64,000 nt of DNA, from the NCBI RefSeq assembly GCF_036549475.1, contig NZ_JAZHLI010000001.1, positions 62,001-126,000 of the forward strand, in the 5' to 3' direction. Position 1 is the stretch's first letter. Every line of letters starts with the position of its first letter. Below are positions 1 to 8,109 of the stretch, one piece after another. The notes under the pieces are model-generated. The model was given only the letters and a program-made list of their open reading frames with translations, had not been told where the DNA came from and did no database searches. The stretch is from Aurantimonas sp036549475 (GTDB lineage: Bacteria; Pseudomonadota; Alphaproteobacteria; Rhizobiales; Rhizobiaceae). A program made the translations under genes and the position numbers.

Positions 1-1
1 G

Positions 2-574
2 CGCAGCGTGTCCGACCGGATCGCGCGCGGCCTCGCCCTCATCCCGGAAGACCGCAAGCAGGACGGGCTCGTGCAGATCCTGTCGATCCGCGAGAACATG
101 ACCCTGTCCAGCCTCGGCGCCTTCACCCGGGGCATCCACATGTCGCTGAAGCGCGAGGCAGAGACCGTCGCCGACTTCGTGCGGCGCATGACCATCAAGA
201 TCGCCTCGCCCGAGCACGAGGTCTCGTCCCTGTCCGGCGGCAACCAGCAGAAGGTGGTCATCGCCAAGGCGCTGATGACCGACCCGAAGATCCTGCTGAT
301 GGACGAGCCGTCGCGCGGCATCGACATCGGTGCCAAGGCGGAAGTGTTCCGCGTCATGCGCAAGCTGGCGGCCGACGGGCTCGGCATCGTCTTCGTCACC
401 TCCGACCTGGAGGAGGTGATGTCCCTCTCCGACCGCATCCTGGTGATGTCGAACGGCCGGGTGACCGGCGAATTCACCAAGGAAGACGCCACCGAAACGG
501 CGCTGGTCGAGGCTTCCGCGATGGGGCACGCCCCCGACCACGCATCTGCTACCGCCTTCAAGGAGGCTTCGTGA
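2..574 (+). CDS. Sugar ABC transporter ATP-binding protein, C-terminal part (5' truncated by window edge)
   Basis: This is the C-terminal 190 residues of an RbsA/XylG-type ATPase, which energises monosaccharide uptake at the inner membrane. The reading frame is open from the left edge, so the start lies outside the window. The visible part is the second nucleotide-binding domain: an LSGGNQQK signature, a Walker B ILLMDEPSRGID, and the D-loop/switch stretch FVTSDLEEV. In this family the first, ATP-competent domain lies upstream. A GGAGG Shine-Dalgarno sits in its last codons and the stop overlaps the permease ATG (TGATG), indicating translational coupling. Downstream genes suggest D-apiose or a related branched pentose as substrate; that is inference from context. 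Confidence 0.93.
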   Translation, partial: RSVSDRIARGLALIPEDRKQDGLVQILSIRENMTLSSLGAFTRGIHMSLKREAETVADFVRRMTIKIASPEHEVSSLSGGNQQKVVIAKALMTDPKILLMDEPSRGIDIGAKAEVFRVMRKLAADGLGIVFVTSDLEEVMSLSDRILVMSNGRVTGEFTKEDATETALVEASAMGHAPDHASATAFKEAS

Positions 575-1643
575 TGACCGCCCAGACCGCAACCACCGCG
601 CCGAACCCGCCGATGGACGGCACCGCGATGCTGCTCATGATCCTGAAGGCGCGGACCTTCATCGCGCTGATCCTCGTCTTCGTCTTCTTTGCCTTCGCCG
701 CGCCGAACTTCCTGTCGACGGCCAACATGGTCATCATGTCGAAACACGTGGCGCTCAACGCCTTCCTGGCGATCGGCATGACCTTCGTCATCGTCTCCGG
801 CGGCATCGACCTGTCGGTCGGCTCGATCGTCGGGCTCTGCGGCATGGTCGCCGGGTGGCTGATCCTCCACGGCATCGACCTGGAGCTCGGCTGGTCGATC
901 CAGTTCAACACGATCGAGATCTGCCTCCTGGTCGTCATTGTGGGCGTGGCGGTGGGGGCGATCAACGGCTTCCTCATAACCAGGCTGAACGTCGCGCCGT
1001 TCATCGCCACGCTGGGCACGCTGTATGTGGCGCGCGGCGCGGCGATGCTGTCCTCGGACGGCCGGACCTTCCCCAACCTCAACGGCAACGCGGCCTACGG
1101 GTCCGACACGTTCCGGTTCATCGGCGCGGGCGATCTCCTGGGCATCCCGGTCTCGATCTGGATGCTCGTCGTGGTCGGCTGCGTGGCCGCCTACATCGCC
1201 AAGCGCACGCCGCTCGGCCGCTACATCTACGCCGTCGGCGGCAACGAGAAGGCCGCCGCCCTGTCGGGCGTGAAGGTCAACCGCGTCAAGTATTTCGTCT
1301 ACATGTTCTCGGGATTCTGCGCCGCGCTGGTGGGCATCATCATCGCCTCGCAGCTCGTCGCCGCCCACCCGGCGACCGGCGACACCTTCGAGCTCAACGC
1401 CATCGCCGCGGCGGTCCTGGGCGGCACCTCGATGTCCGGCGGGCGCGGCAAGATCGGCGGCACATCATCGGCGCCTTCGTGATCGGCGTCCTGTCGGACG
1501 GCCTGGTGATGATGGGGGTCTCGGCGTTCTGGCAGACCGTGATCAAGGGGCTCGTCATCATTGCCGCCGTGGTTATCGACCAGGCACAGCAGCGCGTCCA
1601 GAGCCGCGTCGCGCTGCAGGCCCAGGCGGCCCTGAGCAAGTAG
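574..1643 (+). pseudogene. Sugar ABC transporter permease (RbsC family), broken by a one-base frameshift
   Basis: This is an RbsC/BPD_transp_2-type permease with about ten hydrophobic segments that would form the membrane channel for the adjoining ATPase. The ATG at 574 overlaps the upstream stop. The first frame reads through GGTSMSGGRGKIGGT and then ends early at 1482. The expected continuation, IIGAFVIGVLSDGL through VIIAAVVID, is intact in the +2 frame to the stop at 1643. Adding one C after base 1463 (GGCAC-ATCATC to GGCACC-ATCATC) restores a single ORF of about 356 residues, which is the normal size. The lesion is therefore a single-base deletion or a sequencing error. Flanking operon members look intact, so an error or a very recent mutation is plausible. 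Confidence 0.85.
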
Positions 1644-1654
1644 GAGACCACGCC

Positions 1655-2674
1655 ATGAAAGGCGCATTGATCGGCTGCGGCTTCTTCGCCCAGAACCAGC
1701 TCCATGCCTGGCGCGACATTGCCGGCGCCGAGATTACGGCCCTGTGCGACCGCGATCCCGAGCGGCTGGCCGCGACCGCCGCGGCCTTCGGCATCGAGCG
1801 GACCTACGAGGATGCCGCCGCCATGCTGGCCGCCGAGCAGCCGGACTTCGTCGACATCGCGACGACGGTCCAGAGCCACCGGCCGCTGGTGGAGATGGCG
1901 GCGGCCGCAAAATGCCACGTGATCTGCCAGAAGCCCTTCGCCGAGACCATGGACGATGCCCGCGCCATGGTGGCCGCCGTCGAGGAGGCCGGCCGCACCC
2001 TGATGGTGCACGAGAACTTCCGCTGGCAGTCGGCCATCCGCCGCGCGATCGACACCGTGCGCGGCGGCGCGATCGGCACGCCCTTCTTCGGCCGCGTCAC
2101 CTTCCGCTCGGGCTACGACGTCTATTCCGGCCAGCCCTATCTGGCGGAGGGCGAACGCTTCATCATCGAGGATCTGGGCATCCACATCCTCGACATCTCG
2201 CGGGCCCTGTTCGGCGATGTGGCGCGCATTTCGGCGACCACCAGGCGGGTCAATCCGGCGATCCGGGGCGAGGACGTGGCGACCATGCTGCTCGCCCATG
2301 AAGGCGGGGTGACCAGCGTCGTCGACTGCTCCTACGCCACCCGCCGCACGCCCGAGACCTTCCCCCAGTCGCTGCTGGAGATCGACGGCACCGAGGGCAC
2401 GCTGCGCCTCGACGCCGGCTACCGCATGGTCGTCCAGACCGGCGGCGACGAGACCGTGACCGACGTGTCGCCGCCGGTCTTGCCCTGGGCCGAGCGTCCC
2501 TGGCACAACATCCAGGAGAGCGTGCGGATCATCCAGGCGCACTTCGTCGACTGCCTGCGCGAGGGCCGGCAGCCTGAAACCTCGGGCGCCGACAATCTGA
2601 AGACGCTGGCGCTGGTACAGGCCGCCTATCGCTCGGCAGAGACCGACGAGACCGTGAGGCTGTCGGACATATGA
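1655..2674 (+). CDS. apsD: Gfo/Idh/MocA family oxidoreductase, probable D-apiose dehydrogenase
   Basis: This is a 339-residue NAD(P)-dependent sugar dehydrogenase. It would oxidise D-apiose to D-apionolactone, the first step of apiose breakdown. The N-terminal Rossmann fold begins with ALIGCGFFAQNQLHAW (GxGxxA/G-type loop). The family EKP motif appears as QKPFAE near residue 92, keeping the conserved Lys, and a catalytic-type D-x3-H-x3-D pattern occurs in EDLGIHILDISRAL near residue 175. An AGGAGA ribosome site precedes the ATG. The last four bases overlap the start of the next gene (ATGA), so the two are co-translated. The family is certain. The apiose assignment rests on the neighbours apnL, oiaK and apnO. 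Confidence 0.82.
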   Translation: MKGALIGCGFFAQNQLHAWRDIAGAEITALCDRDPERLAATAAAFGIERTYEDAAAMLAAEQPDFVDIATTVQSHRPLVEMAAAAKCHVICQKPFAETMDDARAMVAAVEEAGRTLMVHENFRWQSAIRRAIDTVRGGAIGTPFFGRVTFRSGYDVYSGQPYLAEGERFIIEDLGIHILDISRALFGDVARISATTRRVNPAIRGEDVATMLLAHEGGVTSVVDCSYATRRTPETFPQSLLEIDGTEGTLRLDAGYRMVVQTGGDETVTDVSPPVLPWAERPWHNIQESVRIIQAHFVDCLREGRQPETSGADNLKTLALVQAAYRSAETDETVRLSDI

Positions 2675-4473
2675 GCGAGCTGGTCGAACTCTACGGCACG
2701 GATCAGCCGCTCGAAACGCCGCTTTCCGTGTCGTTCGGGCCGGTGGCCTTCGACCTTGGCAACGGGGCGATCTCGCATCTGACGGTGGACGGACGCGAAA
2801 TCCTGCGGCAGGTGGCGTTCCTGGCGCGCGACCGGGACTGGGGAACGCGGCCGGCGGAGGTGGGCCCGATCGCCCAGACCCGCGAGGGCGAGGATCTGGT
2901 GCTCACCTGCCATCTGGTCTTCGAGAATCCGCCCGGGCGGCTCGATGTCGACCTGACCATCCGCGTCAGGCCGGACGGCCTCGATGTCGAGGCGGCCGGC
3001 AAGGCGACGGGGCGCTTCGAGACCAACCGCACGGGCTTTATGGTCCTGCACCCGATCACCGGCCAGGCCGGCGCCCCGGTGACCGTCACGCATACGGACG
3101 GGCGGGTCGAGGACGGACACTTTCCCGAGCGCATCGCGCCGTGGCAGCCCTTCATGGACATGGCCGGCATCACCCATCGGGTCGGCGACCTTGAATGCCG
3201 CTGCCGCTTCGAGGGCGACGCATTCGAGATGGAGGATCAGCGCCAGTGGGGCGACGCATCCTTCAAGACCTACAACCGGCCGATCGCCCTGCCCTGGCCC
3301 TATGCCATCGCCGACGGCGAAGACCTGCGCCAGGCCGTCCGCATCGCATGGGCGCCGGTGCGTCCGGCGGAGGCGAAACCGGCCGAACAACTGGCCGCCG
3401 GCACGGCGTTCCCGCAAACCGCCATCCTGGTCACCGCCGACCATGCCCGGCGCGCTGCGCGCAACATCGGGGATCTCGATGCCGTCCGGCCACAGCGTCT
3501 CCTATGCCATGTCGACGCCAGTCTGGGCGACGTCGAAGGGCAGTTCGCCGCCCATGCCGCGTTGCAGGCGGCGGCGACCGGATATCGCTTCGACCTGGAG
3601 ATGATCGCCGATTTCGGCGCCGATGCACGCGTCGATCCCGAGCCGATCCTGTCCGGCTACGCCAGCGTCATGCGCGAGACCGGCTTTGCACCCGACAGCG
3701 TCATGGTCTGCCCGGCGGTCGACCGGCAATCGACGCCGCCGGGCTCCGCCTGGCCCCCCTGCCCGCCGCTCGACGCCATCCACGAGGCGGCCCGCCGGCA
3801 GTTCGGCGCCGCGCGGATGGGCGGCGGCATGTCCAGTTTCTTTCCCGAGCTGAACCGCAAGCGCCCGCCCATCGAACGGCTCGACTTCGTGTCCCACTCC
3901 CTCTGCCCCATCGTCCATGATGCCGGCGACCGCGCGGTCATGGAAACGCTGGAAGCCGTCTCCCACATCACCGCCTCGGCGCGGGCGATCATCGGGGCAC
4001 GGGGCTATCGCATCGGCCCGTCGACCATCGCGATGCGCCAGAACCCCTATGGCGCCCGCACCATTCCCAACCCCGACCGCCGCCGGGTCGCCATGACCGA
4101 TGACGATCCGCGCCATGCCGGCCGGTTCGCGGCCGCCTATGCGGTGGGGCTGGCCACCGCCCTTGCGCCGGCGGGCGCCGAGGTCTGGACACCGGCCGAG
4201 CTTTACGGTCCCCGCGGCCTGTTTGCAGCGGACGGCAGCCCCCTGCCGCTCACCGAAGCCATTGCCGCGCTGGCCGCCTGCGCCGGCATGATGGTCGAGG
4301 CGGCGGAGATGGACGGCGAACGGGCGCGCCTCGCTCTGTCCGGCGCCATGCTACACGCGAACCTGACGCCCCGGCCGCTTGACGACTTGCCACCATTCGG
4401 CTGGACGGTAAGACACGGCGTCGGCGACACGCTGCGGCAGGGCGGCGCCGGCGGGACCAGATCGAAGGGGTAA
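2671..4473 (+). CDS. apnL: D-apionate lactonase
   Basis: This 600-residue cytoplasmic protein has no signal peptide. It matches my recollection of the D-apionate lactonase family, which opens D-apionolactone to D-apionate. Characteristic stretches are GFMVLHPITGQAG (about residues 120-132), FPERIAPWQPFMD and FEMEDQRQWGDASFKTY followed by ALPWPY (about 190-215). A middle region looks like a TIM barrel and a smaller C-terminal domain follows. Length fits the family. It starts inside the apsD stop codon, so the dehydrogenase and lactonase are made together as consecutive pathway steps. The family was long listed as uncharacterised, and the name here relies on those motifs plus the operon. Confidence 0.82.
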   Translation: MSELVELYGTDQPLETPLSVSFGPVAFDLGNGAISHLTVDGREILRQVAFLARDRDWGTRPAEVGPIAQTREGEDLVLTCHLVFENPPGRLDVDLTIRVRPDGLDVEAAGKATGRFETNRTGFMVLHPITGQAGAPVTVTHTDGRVEDGHFPERIAPWQPFMDMAGITHRVGDLECRCRFEGDAFEMEDQRQWGDASFKTYNRPIALPWPYAIADGEDLRQAVRIAWAPVRPAEAKPAEQLAAGTAFPQTAILVTADHARRAARNIGDLDAVRPQRLLCHVDASLGDVEGQFAAHAALQAAATGYRFDLEMIADFGADARVDPEPILSGYASVMRETGFAPDSVMVCPAVDRQSTPPGSAWPPCPPLDAIHEAARRQFGAARMGGGMSSFFPELNRKRPPIERLDFVSHSLCPIVHDAGDRAVMETLEAVSHITASARAIIGARGYRIGPSTIAMRQNPYGARTIPNPDRRRVAMTDDDPRHAGRFAAAYAVGLATALAPAGAEVWTPAELYGPRGLFAADGSPLPLTEAIAALAACAGMMVEAAEMDGERARLALSGAMLHANLTPRPLDDLPPFGWTVRHGVGDTLRQGGAGGTRSKG

Positions 4474-4477
4474 AGCC

Positions 4478-5224
4478 GTGTTCCAGCTCGATTCAGGCCA
4501 TGACGGCGAGAAGATCGTCCGGCGCAAGCTCTCGGATCAGGTGCTGGACAAGCTGCGGCAGATGATCCGTTCGCGCGAATTGCGCGCCGGCGACTACATG
4601 CCGTCCGAGCGCGCCCTGATGGAGCGTTTCGGCGTCGGGCGCCCCGCGGTGCGCGAGGCGCTGCAATCGCTGCACAATGCCGGACTGATCACCATCAGCC
4701 ACGGCGAGCGCAGCCGCGTGAACGAGATCACCGCCGGTACCGTCCTCGACCAGACCGACGAGATCGCACGCCTGCTGCTCAACGCCATGCCGTCGAACCT
4801 GGAACATCTGAAACAGGCGCGGCGCATGTTCGAGCTCGGCATCGTGCGCGTGGCCGCCGAGAACGCGACGGCGTCAGACGTTGCCGAATTGCGCGAACTG
4901 GTGACGCGCCAGCGCACGCTGCTCGGGGGCGACCCGGTGCCGTTCATCGAGACGGACATGGCCTTCCACACGCGCATCGCCGACATCGTGGCGAACCCGA
5001 TCATCTCCGCCGTGTCGGTCGCGATGCTGCGCTGGCTGTTCCAGTACCACACCTCGTTGCTGCACTGGTCGAACAACGAGGAGATCACCCTGACCGAGCA
5101 CGACTGCATCGTCGACCTGATCGCCGCGCACGAGCCCGACAAGGCGGTGGAGACGATGCGGGGCCACCTCAACCGGTCGCTCCACCTCTACAGCTTCGGC
5201 GACGACGCGGCGCCGCAGCGCTGA
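4478..5224 (+). CDS. FadR/NanR-type GntR family transcriptional regulator
   Basis: This 248-residue regulator has an N-terminal winged helix-turn-helix (about residues 17-80; LRAGDYMPSERALMERFGVG then RPAVREALQSL) and a C-terminal all-helical FCD ligand-binding domain (about 100-235). FCD domains usually bind a small organic acid through metal-coordinating Asp/His residues; ETDMAFHTRIADIV is such a stretch. It lies 4 bp after apnL on the same strand and uses a GTG start with only a weak ribosome site, so an internal start is possible. It most likely senses an apiose-pathway acid and controls this cluster, including the divergent oiaK/apnO promoter region. That regulation is inferred. Confidence 0.85.
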   Translation: MFQLDSGHDGEKIVRRKLSDQVLDKLRQMIRSRELRAGDYMPSERALMERFGVGRPAVREALQSLHNAGLITISHGERSRVNEITAGTVLDQTDEIARLLLNAMPSNLEHLKQARRMFELGIVRVAAENATASDVAELRELVTRQRTLLGGDPVPFIETDMAFHTRIADIVANPIISAVSVAMLRWLFQYHTSLLHWSNNEEITLTEHDCIVDLIAAHEPDKAVETMRGHLNRSLHLYSFGDDAAPQR

Positions 5225-5245
5225 TCAGGTCTCGCCGATCTGCCG

Positions 5246-6616
5246 TCAGGACCGCGGCCCGCCGCCGTCCCTGATCCAGCCGAAGAAATCTTCCGAGCCC
5301 ATCTGGCCGCCCTTCAGCGCGATCTGCAGTCCGTCATGGACGCCCTTGCCATAGGCCGTGGACAGCGAGGCGCCGGGAATGGTCGGCGCGCAGGCGACCA
5401 GCGCATCGAGGCCCAGCTGCCGCATGCCGTAGCCGGAGGTGTCACCGCCGGAAATGACCGCGCGGCGGATTCCGGTCTCGCGCAGCGTGCGGTCGAGGAT
5501 TCGTCCCAGCGATTCGCCGATGCGCCGGTTTGCCGTCTCGATGGTCAGGCCGCTGGCGGAGACCGTCGAGCGGAAGGCCGCGACCGCCTTGTCCTGGTTG
5601 CCGAGGGCCGAATGGACCAGGGGACTGGCGCCGCGGGCCGCGGCCTCGCAGGCGCCGGCGACGAGGCGCGCCTCCTCCCGCGCCAGTTCGTCCTCCGAAC
5701 CGCAGACCCGCGTCGCGTCGAAGGGCAGAAGCGCGAAGCCGTTGGCCCCGGCCCATGTCAGCTGGGCGCCGGTCATCGGCGACACCGAGCCTGAGATCAC
5801 GGCGATCCGGTCGACAGGGCCGGCGCTGCCGACCGGATCGGCCGGGGCGACGAGGCCGATCTCCAGCCAGTGGCGCAGCAGGGCGAACTCGATGCCCTGG
5901 CTGCCGACGACGAAACCGAGCCGGTCGCGGTTCTCCCAGAGCAGCCGGCCCGCCGCCCGCTCGCTTGCCGGCTCCATCGAATCGATCGACAACAGCCGCG
6001 CGCCGTCGCGCAGGACCGCGTCGAGCCGCGGCTGGGCGCCCGACCACAGCGCCTCCAGATCGATCAGCGCCGAGGGCAGCGACGTCTGATGTGCCAGATG
6101 CCGGAGGAGATCGGCCTCGTGCATCGCCGTGACGGGATGATCGGACATGACCGGATGCCGGTCGAGCCGATAGACGCCGTCGAACGTGCCGGCGAAAAGA
6201 TGGCCGAAGGCCTGGTAGCGGCGCATCTGCGGCGCGGCCGTGAGAATCGGCACGGCGTCCGCCGGGCGAACGGCGAGGCCGAGTTCGATCGCCGTGCCGA
6301 TATTGCCGGTTTGCGGCGAGGAATCGAAGGTCGAGCAGATCTTGTAGTGCAGCAGCGGGGCGCCGAGATCGTGCAGGAATCGCAGCGGCGCCGGAAGGTG
6401 CTCCGTCATCCAGTCCGGCCCGTGGCTGCGCGCGGTGGACGCGATTCCGATCGCCCGGCACCCGGAAAAGCGCGCCAGTAGCTCGGCATCGGGAATGTCG
6501 CTGAACAGCACGGTGGGCACGCCGGCAAAGGCCAGGGCTTCCATCACGGCGGCCGAACCGGTGAAGTCGTCGCCGTACCACGTCACCCACGGCGTGACGG
6601 GTTCTTGCTCTTGCAT
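5246..6616 (-). CDS. oiaK: Four-carbon acid sugar kinase family (DUF1537) protein, probable 3-oxo-isoapionate kinase
   Basis: This 456-residue ATP-dependent kinase belongs to the two-domain DUF1537 family. The N-terminal sugar-acid-binding domain begins WYGDDFTGSAAVMEAL (about residues 13-28). The C-terminal nucleotide-binding domain contains SGGDTSGYGMRQLG and LKGGQMGSEDFF (about 385-450), both typical of the family. The ATG at 6616 was chosen because GAGGGA lies five bases upstream; longer forms would run through the neighbouring gene. Members phosphorylate tetronates, and the OiaK branch acts on 3-oxo-isoapionate. Divergence from apnO and the apsD-apnL neighbourhood favour OiaK. It converges tail-to-tail with the GntR gene, with a 21-bp gap. 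Confidence 0.8.
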   Translation of the reverse strand: MQEQEPVTPWVTWYGDDFTGSAAVMEALAFAGVPTVLFSDIPDAELLARFSGCRAIGIASTARSHGPDWMTEHLPAPLRFLHDLGAPLLHYKICSTFDSSPQTGNIGTAIELGLAVRPADAVPILTAAPQMRRYQAFGHLFAGTFDGVYRLDRHPVMSDHPVTAMHEADLLRHLAHQTSLPSALIDLEALWSGAQPRLDAVLRDGARLLSIDSMEPASERAAGRLLWENRDRLGFVVGSQGIEFALLRHWLEIGLVAPADPVGSAGPVDRIAVISGSVSPMTGAQLTWAGANGFALLPFDATRVCGSEDELAREEARLVAGACEAAARGASPLVHSALGNQDKAVAAFRSTVSASGLTIETANRRIGESLGRILDRTLRETGIRRAVISGGDTSGYGMRQLGLDALVACAPTIPGASLSTAYGKGVHDGLQIALKGGQMGSEDFFGWIRDGGGPRS

Positions 6617-6654
6617 GGCATCCCTCGAGAGCCCGTTGCGGGCATTGGCATTTC

Positions 6655-6679
6655 GGTCTATTATTATCTCATCATACCA
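6655..6679. promoter_or_regulatory. AT-rich divergent promoter/operator region between oiaK and apnO
   Basis: The 105-bp gap between two divergent apiose genes contains one markedly AT-rich patch, flanked by GGTC at the left and ACCA at the right. It forms an imperfect dyad loosely like FadR/NanR-type operators. This is the natural place for shared promoters and for binding of the GntR regulator encoded at 4478-5224. The symmetry is weak, so the exact operator is uncertain. Confidence 0.35.
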
Positions 6680-6721
6680 GTTCGGGAAAGGTCCGTTCGG
6701 GGCCTTGGAGGAGTATAGACA

Positions 6722-7549
6722 ATGACCACTGTGGCGCTGTTCGGCGCAGGCGGCAAAATGGGCGTCCGTCTCTCGCGCAACCTGGCCAAATCGGATTTCG
6801 ACGTCCGGCATATCGAGATCGATCCGAAGGGTCAGGAACGCCTGAAGGACGCCATCGGCGTCGACTGCGTCGACCAGGACGTGGCGCTCGACGGCGCCGA
6901 CGTGGTGATCCTCGCCGTGCCGGACACGGTGATCGGCACGGTGGCGGCCCTGGTGGTTCCCAAGGTCGACCCCGGCACCATCGTCGTCGTCCTCGACGCT
7001 GCGGCACCCTTCGCCGGCCATCTGCCGGAGCGCGCCGACATCACCTATTTCGTCACCCATCCCTGCCATCCGCCGATCTTCAACGACGAGATGACGGAAG
7101 CCGGCCGCAAGGATCATTTCGGCGGCATCGCGGCCCAGCAGGGCGTGGTCAACGCGCTGATGCAGGGCCCGCAGGAGCATTACGAAATCGGCGACAAGGT
7201 CGCCCGCGCCATCTACGCCCCGGTGGCACGCAGCTACCAGGTGACCGTCGAGCAGATGGCCTATCTGGAGCCGGGCCTGTCGGAAACGGTCTGCGCCTCG
7301 CTTCTCGTGGTCATGCGCGAGGCGATGGACGAGGTGGTCAAGCGGGGCGTGCCGCATGATTGCGCCCGCGACTTCCTGCTCGGCCACATGAACATCCTCG
7401 GCGCCGTCATCTTCGACGAGGTCGACGGCGTCTTCTCCGACGCCTGCAACAAGGCGATCGAGTTCGGCAAGCCCATGCTGATGCGCGACGACTGGAAGCG
7501 CGTCTTCGACCGCGACGAGATCGCCGCCAGCATCCAGCGCATCACCTGA
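6722..7549 (+). CDS. apnO: D-apionate oxidoisomerase
   Basis: This 275-residue NAD-dependent enzyme has an N-terminal Rossmann domain (VALFGAGGKMGVRLSRNL, residues 4-21) and a C-terminal helical domain of the 6-phosphogluconate dehydrogenase-like type. The motifs THPCHPPIFNDE (about residues 111-122), GLSETVCASLL and GHMNILGAVIFDEVDG are characteristic. It would convert D-apionate to 3-oxo-isoapionate, the substrate of the divergent kinase. A strong GGAGGAG site at 6707-6713 fixes the start. A perfect intrinsic terminator follows 32 bp after the stop, so it appears monocistronic. Family membership is sure; the precise reaction is inferred from the cluster. Confidence 0.8.
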   Translation: MTTVALFGAGGKMGVRLSRNLAKSDFDVRHIEIDPKGQERLKDAIGVDCVDQDVALDGADVVILAVPDTVIGTVAALVVPKVDPGTIVVVLDAAAPFAGHLPERADITYFVTHPCHPPIFNDEMTEAGRKDHFGGIAAQQGVVNALMQGPQEHYEIGDKVARAIYAPVARSYQVTVEQMAYLEPGLSETVCASLLVVMREAMDEVVKRGVPHDCARDFLLGHMNILGAVIFDEVDGVFSDACNKAIEFGKPMLMRDDWKRVFDRDEIAASIQRIT

Positions 7550-7581
7550 TCGTCGGACGCCTCACGGCAAGAACATTTTCG

Positions 7582-7615
7582 AACCGGGCGCATCGAGGAT
7601 GCGCCCGGTTTTTTT
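7582..7615 (+). terminator. Intrinsic terminator after apnO
   Basis: A perfect 13-bp inverted repeat (AACCGGGCGCATC, GAG loop, complementary arm 7598-7610) is followed by an uninterrupted T run through 7615. It ends the apiose cluster cleanly on its right side. Confidence 0.93.
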
Positions 7616-8033
7616 GTGGATCTTTCACCCCGGTGAGCCACGGCCCACAGTAAGACCGACGCGGGCAAAGAGCCCCGGACCGGCGTTTGGACTGGCTGCA
7701 CGGGCCGTCCGCGGGCGTCGGATCTCCCCAAGCTGCAGATCGGCGTGATCGTCCAGAAGCGTGTCGCAATAGTCGCGATGCGCCCTGGTATGGTTCAGGA
7801 AGTCCAGCGGCCCCCAGACCGCATCCTCGACAGCCTGGCGCCGGAGCGCTTGGCTGTCGGCCCGCGTTCGCACGACACGTTCACTCGCAACCAACCCGCG
7901 CCTAAGTCCGGATATTCGTCCCAAGGACACATCAAATCTTGATGATCATGGCCAACGTGAATCGGGCGCCGCCGCTGGCTCGTCCGGCGCAAGCCGCAAG
8001 AGAGGCGCGCCGGCAGCCTTTCCCTCTCTCAGT
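7616..8033. other. Intergenic stretch without a recognisable gene
   Basis: About 400 bp lie between the apnO terminator and the sitA control region. A roughly 100-codon frame is open on the minus strand (7625-7930), but I recognise no domain in it and it lacks a clear ribosome site. It could be a decayed gene or chance coding in GC-rich DNA. No repeats or RNA gene were seen. Confidence 0.4.
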
Positions 8034-8071
8034 TGCAAACGATTTGCACTTGCAAAAATTCGAAATGCTAG
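8034..8071 (+). promoter_or_regulatory. Mur/Fur-family-like operator and promoter of sitABCD
   Basis: TGCAAA-CGA-TTTGCA at 8034-8048 is a perfect 6-3-6 palindrome, followed at once by another TTGCAAA half-site (8051-8057). Alphaproteobacterial Mur (manganese-responsive Fur homologue) sites upstream of sitA carry TGCAAAT-type dyads, so this is a good candidate operator. A TTGCAC -35-like hexamer (8044-8049) and TGCTAG (8066-8071) give a plausible promoter overlapping the site, consistent with repression by metal-bound Mur. The regulator itself is not in the window. Confidence 0.6.
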
Positions 8072-8109
8072 GCAGCGTGCGATCGACCGAAAAACCACGG
8101 AGACCCCGC

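Noticed and set aside
7625..7930. 101-codon minus-strand ORF before sitA
   Set aside because: There is no ribosome site, no recognised domain and no partner gene. It might be a decayed gene, but the evidence is too thin to call.
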